Assembly (NCBI GenBank): GCA_037576215.1
Contig: JBANDB010000011.1
Span: 1-64,000, forward strand
DNA length: 64,000 nucleotides
DNA from: Armillaria gallica
Lineage: Eukaryota; Basidiomycota; Agaricomycetes; Agaricales; Physalacriaceae
Direction of reading: 5' to 3'
Under the pieces are notes generated by a model that saw only the letters and a program-made list of their open reading frames with translations, was not told where the DNA came from and made no database searches. Below are positions 1 to 8,500 of this stretch, in pieces (the stretch's first letter is position 1; each line of letters starts with the position of its first letter). The translations under genes and the position numbers were made by a program.

Positions 1-125
1 CCTAACCCTAACCCTAACCCTAACCCTAACCCTAACCCTAACCCTAACCCTAACCCTAACCCTAACCCTAACCCTAACCCTAACCCTAACCCTAACCCTA
101 ACCCTAACCCTAACCTAACCCTAAG
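1..125. repeat. Telomere repeat tract (CCCTAA)n
   Basis: About 20 uninterrupted head-to-tail copies of CCCTAA (TTAGGG on the other strand) begin at the first base, with one shortened unit near the inner edge. The C-rich strand reads inward, as expected for a left chromosome end. TTAGGG is the usual telomeric unit of basidiomycetes, so the window starts at a physical chromosome end. Confidence 0.97.
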
Positions 126-1756
126 GGACCGTCCAGTTAAGGAAAGTGTGTGCCGATGTTTGGCGATTGATGAAAAAGTGCTTCTGACCCCCAGAGAGCT
201 CGCCTAATAGCGTTAGGAATGGTATGGTGACGCAATCGAAGTCGACAATGAGGAAATGCTCTACGCAGAACAAGTCTTCATTAAATGTCTTATAACGGGC
301 AACAAAAATCTGGTCTTGCGTTACGGAGACTCATTCTTTAAACAGACATCGGGCCTAGCAATGGGCGTTGCCGACAGTCCGGACCTAGCCAACCTCTACG
401 GTTACTGGTTCGAACGACGTCTCAATTTAATGAACGATCCGGATATTCCTTTCTACGGAAGGTATATCGACGACTGCCTCGCCATTGTGCACGCTTCAAC
501 AGAGTCTGAAGCGCTTGCTAAAATTACAAGGGTGAAGTTCGACGGATGCAAGATAGAGTGGGAAGTGAGCAATCACCATCACGAGTTTCTGGACATGATG
601 ATCTATATCGACGACAAAAACGCGATTCAACACATGCCTTACAGAAAGAGCCGCTCCCACCAAGAAAGAATCCCATGGGTTTCATTTCACCCTCTCACGG
701 TAAAACGTGGAACGTTTATTGGGGAAATGTCCCGGCTAGCAACGCTAAGTAGCACAATGTCAAGCTACGACGACGCTATTCGCAATGTGATTGCGCTCTA
801 CGTCTCGCACGGCTATCCCGCAGATCTTTGTCATAAATGGACAAGAGAAAACTTTACAGAACGCTGGTCAAATCGTCTCAGGGTGACACCTGTTAAAGAC
901 GGAGAGGATGACGGAGTTCTAGTACTCAAATCCGAATACAATACTGCATGGGACTTCTTTTCTGCAAAAGAATTAGGAGATACTATAGTAAATACCTGGC
1001 GTAGTCGCATCGAACAGATCGACTGCCTGCGGACTGCTCCGCAAAATTTATCGGTCCTCTTTGGACAAATCCCACCGGACAAGGTCCCTTCCGACCTCGC
1101 GTTGGAAGTTCGAACCCCCGGAGGGCCCGAGGAGATCCCCGATATAAGAAAAATAGGTATTCTCAATCGACGAATGATTGTGTCTAAACGCAGGACACGT
1201 AATCTATTCGACTTAACTAACCTTTGGAAAAGGATAGTTCTCCTACGCCTGGATGAAGATGTACTCAATCCCGGATATCAATCACCCGATTCTGAAGAGT
1301 CTGTCGCTAGCGACTCTTCCGACAGAATGGACGTTGATCCGAATATCTTAATCCAAATGAATCAAGCGTTAGCCCCTGCTGCTCTGCGGCACTTGGGTGC
1401 AACGGTATGATTGTAAGTAGTTCGTTACAGTTCTGCGCGCTGTCGTCTTCGCGGGCGGCCAGTGTCGTCGGAGCGTCCTTGGCTGCCCTCACCCGCGCCT
1501 TGGAATGGTCCTCGTTCACGGGGATTCTTCGCCGTTAGGTGGGGTATCGACTTAGCAATCTAAACGTATGCGTCTGTGACCAGACGCTTGTAATCCTCTG
1601 CCGGTACTTGTGTACCGTATCAGTCGGGACAACTAACGCTTTTCTGCCACAGGCAATTCTTTTTACAAGACTATTTATGTAATAAACTTACTATAACGTC
1701 GATCTTCACGACGCGTTGAGGCTGGTGTGTCCAGCTGGCGGGCTAACCCTAACCCT
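125..1756 (+). mobile_element. Coprina-like (EN-minus) Penelope-like retroelement, 5'-truncated
   Basis: A retroelement copy lies directly against the terminal telomere repeats on its 5' side. At its 3' edge (1743-1756) there are 2.3 further telomeric units, CTAACCCTAACCCT. The enclosed reverse transcriptase lacks a GIY-YIG endonuclease and ends at 1410; 1411-1742 is probable 3' UTR. Endonuclease-deficient Penelope-like elements of fungi (Coprina) and rotifers (Athena) are known to prime on exposed telomeric ends, giving the order seen here: 5' end outward, 3' end joined to telomeric repeats. Orientation and both junctions fit. The exact 5' break is uncertain because coding similarity seems to begin close to 140. 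Confidence 0.85.
217..1410 (+). pseudogene. Reverse transcriptase of a Penelope-like element, C-terminal part
   Basis: The open frame runs from 217 with a first ATG at 256. It contains a motif B-like segment (SGLAMG, near 345-365), the catalytic motif C YIDD (about 463-474), an FLDMMIYID segment (about 586-615) and a thumb region with SFHPLTVKRG (about 680-710). This order matches Penelope-like reverse transcriptases, which are related to telomerase RT. The finger and motif A regions are missing, so the copy is 5'-truncated. In the same frame just upstream, 205-216 holds three stop codons (TAA, TAG, TAG) and coding-like sequence seems to continue beyond them, so the copy is also damaged. No GIY-YIG endonuclease follows. 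The last 60 residues are acidic and serine-rich. The family is clear; activity is not expected. Confidence 0.85.
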
Positions 1757-2582
1757 CCTGTAAGTTTTGACTTAGCAATAAGTCGCAGCACTCAACTAAG
1801 CAAATTTATTGACTTAGAACCCTAACCGCTAACCTAGCACGAACCTAACCGGTACTCGGCCCGACCGGACCGGACCGACGGTCTCAGGCCCGCTTAATGA
1901 CGAAATGCCGCCACCCTACGGGGGCGGGCCTGATGAATAAGCGAATCGACGCACGGACCCCGGCCTTCGGGCCGACTTCCGGTTCCGCGGAGATGGCTGG
2001 TCATCACTGAGTTTGATCACGTGACCTCGGGTTGGTACCCGAGCCTGATCACGTGTTAGGTAAGCAAGATTTGTCAATAATCTTATCTAATCTAGACCAG
2101 GCCTAAGCGGCCCGGCCGTTAATCGTATGATTAATTATTTAATGCCGCGGCGCACGGACCAGGCCTTTAACAAGGCCTTATCCGCGCGTCGTCCTTGAGG
2201 CTGCTGCGTAAACGTCACTGAGAGCCAATGGCTATTGTCTCTCATGTCTTGGCAACATGCGACAAACGGTCCCTGAAGAGCTTTAAAAGCGAAACGGGGT
2301 GGGATGGCTTAATCTCCATCCCCCGTTGGACCTCAGTTTCGCTCACACAGCAAAGCTCAAGAACCCGCCTTTTGGTGAGTTTCGCTTTGTTCTACGATCC
2401 CTGCGATCCTTCGGATCGCACCCCCCTCCCAACGCCTTCGGCGAAGGTCGGGGGGCTAACCCCAATTTAGAATGCATTTTTTTGCAAAGGCAAGGATTGT
2501 TCACACAGGTTGTAGAAACTAGCAACGATAAACTGAGTTACCATCGCTGCGAGCCTCAAAGCAAGCCTTCAACATGCGTCCT
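1757..2582. other. Subtelomeric GC-rich hairpin region, no gene
   Basis: No credible gene is visible. A degenerate telomeric stretch lies at 1817-1834. Several perfect inverted repeats occur: GGCCCGC (1887-1893) with GCGGGCC (1924-1930), CTCGGGT with ACCCGAG around 2027-2043, GCGATCC/GGATCGC near 2403-2419, and CGCCTTCGGCG near 2433-2443. CGCACGGACC followed by GGCCTT occurs twice, near 1950 and 2152. Short open frames here look like chance frames. Confidence 0.6.
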
Positions 2583-3120
2583 CTCAGTATTCATGGCCCT
2601 AGATGTGGGCCATGGCATGAAGAAGTGTTCACGTTCATGGCACGAGATGCAGGCCATGGCATGTAGCATCATTGTACAATCAATGAGTGTGACTACACAT
2701 CGCCCGAGATTTGGGCCACAGGGTGGAGAGAACTCATGGCGGTGGTAAGCGGTACGCGCTATTGTTCATGGCCCCAGATGCGGGCCGCAGGATGAAGGCA
2801 CCTCGTTCCTCTTTTAGATTGTGAGATCTAGGTTACTCTCTGTCTATTTCCGTCATCTTTGTACCCAGGAGGTTGAAACACTGTTGTCCTCATATAAGTC
2901 ACTATGTTACGCATTAGCCAGCTATTCTTTGTATATATTTATTTATTTTGAATACTTAGGCTGGCACTTTGAGTATGGAACTTTGGTGCAACTCCTTGCG
3001 CTGCGGTGTGCCTCATACAACACTGTACCTCTGCATTGGCACCAGATGTGTGCCGCAGGACATGCAAGGTATGGCACACAGACATTCGAAGGCTACTTCT
3101 TACCTGAATGTAGGTAAGGG
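2583..3120. repeat. Hairpin minisatellite block A
   Basis: At least five diverged copies of a unit built on an imperfect palindrome, GGCCC-N-AGATG-N-GGGCC followed by a CAGGATGAAG-like tail, occur near 2595, 2640, 2703, 2769 and 3037. The same unit in the same orientation forms a second block at 4610-5090, on the other side of the gene at 3556-4547. Downstream similarity also includes a GTTGCAGA...GAGTCAC string (about 3120-3146 and 5109-5134), so the two blocks look like one diverged direct repeat. Confidence 0.65.
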
Positions 3121-3337
3121 TTGCAGAAAAGGTGGGCCAGAGTCACCTACCGGTGACTAGGTCATCTCAAGGTGGGTAGAGTTGGCTGAAATCGTCTCGA
3201 AGAGTGGCATGACTATTGAAAAGTGGCAAAAAAGGATCGCCAAAAGTCAGATGAAATTGGAGCAAAAACCCCCCACATCCGCAGGAAACGAGAACGACAA
3301 TGCCTCCCATTTTTCTCAACTTGGACGGGGTCGTAAG

Positions 3338-3455
3338 TACTATGTACTGAGTGGACCCTGGCAAAGAATTTTGTGCCCTTGCGGGTTCAAACCCTAAGCC
3401 TCAATAAGCGCGTAATGCACCTCAGAGCCAAAGTTAACCACTACACCAAATAGCT
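3338..3455 (-). mobile_element. tRNA-derived SINE head
   Basis: On the minus strand an A-box-like sequence TGGTGTAGTGG (3438-3448) is followed 44 bases later by a B-box-like sequence GGTTTGAACCC (3383-3393). This is the spacing of an internal RNA polymerase III promoter. The segment does not fold into a full tRNA, so it is read as the tRNA-related head of a SINE or a tRNA pseudogene. No poly(A) tail or target duplication could be delimited. Confidence 0.6.
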
Positions 3456-3555
3456 AATCATAAAGTTTATTAATTACATCATTATGATACCTCGTGCTAA
3501 TATCATGTGATGTTCATTTCTGATCACCGCTTGCCTTCTTTTCCATTCTACCACC

Positions 3556-4547
3556 ATGGCTGTCATTAAAAAAGCAACCCACGCGAACAAGTCCATATCT
3601 CAAAACCCAGCACAAGTGAAGAAGGCTGAGTTAGCGGTGGAGAGAGCTGCACGCGAGGAAGAAGTGAAAGCATGGCTGGAGAAAGCCGAACTTAAGAGGA
3701 TGAAGCGGAACAAGCAGTTGAAACACCAAGCAGATGTAAAGCTATTCATAGCACTTCCTCTGTGATGTGTAATGCTGACTTTTCTTTTCTTTTCTACAGG
3801 TGAAGGCAAAGAAATTAAAAGCTGCCCGCCACATTATAGCTATCAATACGCCGCAGGACCCCGTTCCTGATCCCAAGCCAAAGAAGTCATCAAAGCGGCG
3901 CCACAGAAAGAAGATTGCTGCTCAAGATAATGCTATTGAAATGAGGAATCTCTTGCTCCGTCTTGAGCCTAAGGAAACAGTCCCTGGTGCTTCAAAGGAA
4001 AAACCAGCAAAGTGCCAAAAATGTGGAAGTAAGTCATTGTCATTTAATTTCACTTACTCTTCTGAGACTGTAATTGAATGAAGAGGACCTCATTGGATGG
4101 GCAAAACGCCCGTTTGTTGTCTATCGGCAGATGGTTAAAAGACGTTTCACTCCCGCAGTCCATCTCAAAAAGATGCAACAGATGGGTTTCTCCTTGACTT
4201 CAGCTGAGGTTCTCAGCTTAAACAATGTATGTCTTTCTTCTTGTCTTATTCTCATTTTTGAATGTTGGTTTTTAAAGTATGCGAATCGGGTAAACCTTGC
4301 AACGAACTGGTATCACCTCTTATGCCTCAGCGAAGGCCAACAGAAGCATATCCAAGAGAAGGGGGTTGGATTCAGTGAATCCATTGACGATGAACTCAAG
4401 CGTAAGATTCAGGCAAAGTTTAAGTTTGAGAAGGAGATAGAAACATCAGCAGGGGATGAAGTTGACGTAGAAGAGGAAGAAGAGGAGGATGGTACTGGGG
4501 AAGAAGACCTTGGTGAAGGAAGTAGTGGTGCGACCATCCCCACCTGA
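3556..4547 (+). CDS. Unrecognised four-exon gene, basic protein with acidic tail
   Basis: Coding exons are 3556-3735, 3800-4028, 4084-4226 and 4278-4547; they join without frame breaks (822 bases, 273 residues). Introns are 51-64 bases with GT-AG ends and a pyrimidine tract before the first acceptor. The first half is lysine/arginine-rich (KRRHRKK near residue 90). A single CxxC (CQKCG) lies at the second splice junction, and the last 35 residues are a glutamate/aspartate run. No catalytic motif or known domain is recognised. The protein could be a nuclear or chromatin-associated factor, but that is inference from composition. The gene sits between two direct copies of the hairpin minisatellite, so it may be cargo of a repeat or mobile unit. 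Confidence 0.6.
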
Positions 4548-4609
4548 TTCTTGATGTTTTTTTTGTTGATGATATGTACTATCAATAAATCGTGCTTCTG
4601 TACCACATT

Positions 4610-5090
4610 GGCCATGGCACCAGATGGGGGCCATGGCATGTTCTTCTGTTGATGTGACTCTGTCGCCCCAGATTTGGGCTGCAGGGTGAAGAACACTCAT
4701 ACCTGTGGTAAGTGGTATCTACTACTGTTCGTGGCCCTAAATGTGGGCCACAGGATGGAGGCGACTCATACCTGCAATAAGTGGTACACACTACTCTTCA
4801 TGGCCCCAGATGCGGGCCACAGGGTGAAGACTCATACATGTGGTAAGTGCGCACTACTCTTCATGGTCCCAGATGTGGGCCGCAGGATGAAAGGCAGACT
4901 TCATGTGTGCTTAATTTAATTTAATTTATACCAGTTTTTAAATAACTATTGTCTCTGAAACACTACGATAGCATGCAAAAAAACACTTAGCTGTATTCAG
5001 GATCAGTCAGTCAAACATGTCGCAACATGGCGTAGCTGATATACCACGTCAATGCGTTGGCACCAGACCTGTGCCACACTATGATGCGAT
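4610..5090. repeat. Hairpin minisatellite block B
   Basis: Six copies of the GGCCC-AGATG-GGGCC palindromic unit occur near 4616, 4662, 4730, 4801, 4863 and 5058. Between them lies a recurring ACTCATAC...GTGGTAAGTGGTA-like spacer, giving a period of about 60-70 bases. Orientation is the same as block A. Confidence 0.7.
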
Positions 5091-5159
5091 GTCTATGTTT
5101 GGGGCAACAGTTGCAGACAACATGGGTGAGAGTCACATCCAGGGTGCGTCCCGCAGTGT

Positions 5160-5325
5160 GTAGGTGTAGTGAAGCATTGTCTCGAAGTCCAGAGTTCTCC
5201 TCCAGGTGTGTAGGGTTGTGCCAGAGTTGCCTCCAGGGTTCGCCTCCAGATGTGTAGGGTTGTGCCAGAGTTGCCTCCAGGGTTCGTCTCCAGGTGCGTA
5301 GGGTTGGGCCAAAAAAAGCTCAACC
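5160..5325. repeat. 43-44 base tandem repeat
   Basis: About 2.7 copies of a unit beginning TGTGTAGGGTTGTGCCAGAG and ending CTCCAG occur in tandem, and the last two full copies are nearly identical. The array ends about 40 bases before the left arm of the inverted duplication begins. Confidence 0.8.
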
Positions 5326-5361
5326 CTAATGTCCAGGGTTGAAAAAGTCCCCATATAATAA

Positions 5362-6453
5362 ACTAATTCCATATCTGTTGCTGTAGGTCTTTTGTTCCTA
5401 CGTCGGTATGGAATTGATCTGCCCCAAATGTAGATCGCGGGAGAAGATTACATGACGCGGCCGGGGAGCACGTCTGTCTTCGCTCACCTTATCTTCATTA
5501 AAGACACTTACGCAATACATTTAGCGGCCTTCCTTCCCCTGTCAACGAAGTGGCCATTGTCGACAACGGAGTCAAGCTTCCACGAGGCCAGACTGGCGAA
5601 GTTTGGCTGTATGTTCTCCTCTCCCGTAGTTGCTATCATTTCTCTCCCTCATAGTTCCAATCCTAGGCGTGGACCAAATGTCATGAAAGGATATTGGCGT
5701 GATCCTGGTCAGTGCACATGATCTTCTCTATTCAGGACGATTCAAATCCCTTTTTTCTTCGTACCTATAGTGGCTACAAATAGCGTGCTTACCACTGACG
5801 GATGGCTCAAGTCCGGAGATCTAGGAATGCAAGATAAAGAAGGTTTCCTTTACATCAAAGATTGAAGTACGTCTCTTTTTCTTTCAAGCCATCTTCTCAG
5901 TCTCACCGTTGCCATTAGTTAAGGACATCATCATCCGCGGCGGTGAAAGTGTCGTGAGCGAGCATCTCCTCCCTATAACTCTAGCTCACACTGTCGATCT
6001 AGTCCTCAATCTCAATCGAGAACGCGCTATACAACGATTCTAGGATCGCTGAGGCGGCTGCCATAGGACTCCTAGATACGCGTCTCGGCGAGGTTGTTGC
6101 GGCAGTGGTCTCTGTCAAGCCGGCATTCACAGGCAAAGTCACGGAAGAACAGTTATTGGCACTTGCACGAAAGACGTTCGTTCCTCCATTTATATCTTCC
6201 GAAGGCGGCACATATTTCAAGCACTTCAGCCTCCCAAGATTTGCCATCCCCGTGATGATTCTCGTACTGGAAACACCCTTCGGTATGTATTGAACAAACC
6301 GGATTGAAGCCTTTTATCCTAAGCATCGTGTACCTGTTAATTATAGAATTGACACCTTCCAGAAAGATTGTCAAAGGAAATCTGCGCGCGCTTGCTCAGC
6401 GAGAATGGGAGAAGTGTAATGGTTTAGCAACCTGGGCGCAGAGTCGGTTGTAA
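5362..6453 (+). pseudogene. Acyl-CoA synthetase (AMP-binding) 3' fragment with a stop
   Basis: Nine exon segments can be joined: 5362-5382, 5434-5471, 5525-5608, 5667-5707, 5771-5866, 5919-5953, 6003-6175, 6230-6282 and 6347-6453. They encode the C-terminal part of an ANL-superfamily adenylating enzyme: GEDYMTRPGSTG, RGPNVMKGYW, TDGWLKSGDLG, KDIIIRGGES, then the C-terminal lid. The 5' half is absent because the duplication arm starts here. At 5863-5865 the frame has TGA where the right-hand copy has CGA, just before RIKDIII. The motif A10 region reads PSRK (6355-6366) where the right copy has the canonical PSGK. All splice sites remain usable, so decay is recent. Truncation plus the nonsense codon make function unlikely. 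Confidence 0.85.
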
Positions 6454-8500
6454 TCGTTTCCTGTATTCGTATAGGCAGTTTGGATTTATGGCAAGTATAT
6501 GGGTAAAGGATGAACACATTTACTACGGAATATCATGAAGATGACTATTTATTCATTCTTCTCGAGTAACGAGGCTCAATATTTGGCTAGTACTTCAAGT
6601 CACGATATATCATTCATGATTGCCTCAGATTGCCTCTTAGGAGATATCGGACTGTAGGCGAAATTTTTGGTGATCAAACCGAAAAGCAAAGCTCAGCATC
6701 GACGGGTCACTGGCGCGTCGCGAGATCGTTCGGTAAACGCCGAATTGGCACGCTATACACGTGAGTGTCCGGTTTAGGTTTTGTCCATTTCCACTTCTCT
6801 CGACCAACTGCACGTCGGGATCTGCTTGCCTCGATAGCCACTGTATCACCATTTTATATCCGAGATGTAGGAGCAACTTCTGCAGAACAGGCACGTAAAC
6901 CATTGGGAAGTAGTTCCTGTTCTGTTTTCCTTCTAACCTCACGAGCAATATTAGAATCAAGGTAGCCTTTCGCGAAGGGGAACTCTCCGCCAGTCCGTCA
7001 ATATCTCTTACTTCGCAGGCATGCGTCAGGCGGTATCATTTATTCCCTTTCTCGATCATGAGGTTGAAACTAGGTCCAAGGTTAGACTCAGAGCCCTCCA
7101 ACCGTTCCTGTATGTCATCGTTGTAAGTATCATCACTTCAAGAAGGTTACTGTAAGCAGAGTTTATGTGCACATTGTGCTCACAAGAATGCTCGGTATAC
7201 CGATGGACTTTGACGGCGTTGCACGGCGCGCAGCCCGTTGCCTGCGACCTCCCGCTCTTCGGGACCCGATTTTTCCAGAAGTCGCGTCGTGCTCCTCCTA
7301 AGTATTCTGGTTCCACATTTCGAATTTGGTCAATAACAGTGAGATTATTTTATCTCCCTGCTATACATTCCCTGGCAGATACACTTGTCATTTGTTGGGT
7401 TTTCAGAGTGTCTCCGACGTATCTGACATCACAACTATTCCATCAAGATCACCGATACGATCTTCCGTTGATCTTCCGGACCATGTGCCCGTTGAGGAAA
7501 GCGGCAATTCTCAAGCTGCTCACTAGGATTTCAGAAAGGACCCGTCAGAAACAGACGAGGGTCGTCATCGTTGGTCTACCTATTTACCTAGACTCATGTA
7601 CAGTATAATAGAAGCGATGTCAGGTAATAGGGAAATGGAAATCTCGGCGTCGACTGAACTGTGATGCGCCACATTTATCATTCCAACAGCGCCGACGCTC
7701 CTCTCTTCGTCCCTGGCGAAAATCCGGAAGTGTAGAAACCCGCTCATTGTCCCCTAAGAAAAACGGATCAGGGCTGATGCCGATGGCCACTTGTCAGAAA
7801 CAATCACCAAGTAATGATGTTAACTCAATCACAAGGTCAACAGTGCTGTCAGAAGGTCAGCGCTCCGTGGAGCATCCTCTCACGCTCTACTGTTTCGAGA
7901 GCAGAGGTACAGATTTCGAGTCATAATCGGGAACCTAAAACATTTTGTATTATTCTCTTGGCGTCTCATGGCGCTCGCTCATTGATTTTCTTTGAACAGC
8001 TACTTCAAACATGGCGAGGTCTTCCAGTTCGTATCGAGATAGTCGGTGGAATGAGCCATCCGTGCTTCAGATTACGTTCCTCAATGTCGCTCCTTAGCTT
8101 CTGAGCGCTGAACGTCCAACGTCGATCATTGACCCTGCAAAGAGAACTTGAAAATAATGCTTCTATTCCTCTGGGCGAGTTACGTTGAAAGCTATCCTCG
8201 AATCACTAGCATGATTCGCCGACAACTTCGGCTCATGAACTAGTTCTCGTGGTATTATTCCAATTTTTTCTCCTTATTTTTCCACCATTTTTTGTGGCAG
8301 AGGGGCCTGATGATCGAATTTCCAAAGTGCCGGCTTTGTGGAAAGTTCAAGTAAAGGTACTCACTCTTACCCGGTCCTCGGCACCGCTTTTTAATCCTTG
8401 GACGCCGGCAATATCGGCCCCCGAGCCGTTGGGAATATTTTCATACAAGACCTTCTATTTTGATGCACGCCTGCCACAACCCTGCACGCTCTCTTCAACC
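6454..8500. other. Conserved non-coding spacer of the left arm
   Basis: This stretch between the synthetase relic and the DUF2235 gene is also present in the right arm (about 60162-62880). Open frames up to 147 codons exist on both strands, for example 7165-7608 (+) and 6637-6960 (-), but none shows a recognisable domain, and the counterparts in the other arm have shifted frames. It probably holds the upstream region of the DUF2235 gene and the 3' flank of the synthetase. Confidence 0.5.

Noticed and set aside
831..1268. 145-codon minus-strand frame
   Set aside because: Antisense shadow of the reverse transcriptase frame; no domain.
1887..1950. Possible hammerhead ribozyme (CTGATGA and a nearby CGAAA, with a GGCCCGC/GCGGGCC stem)
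   Set aside because: Penelope-like elements can carry hammerheads, but here the core strings are in the wrong order, the second core segment reads GAAT rather than GAAA, and three stems cannot be formed.
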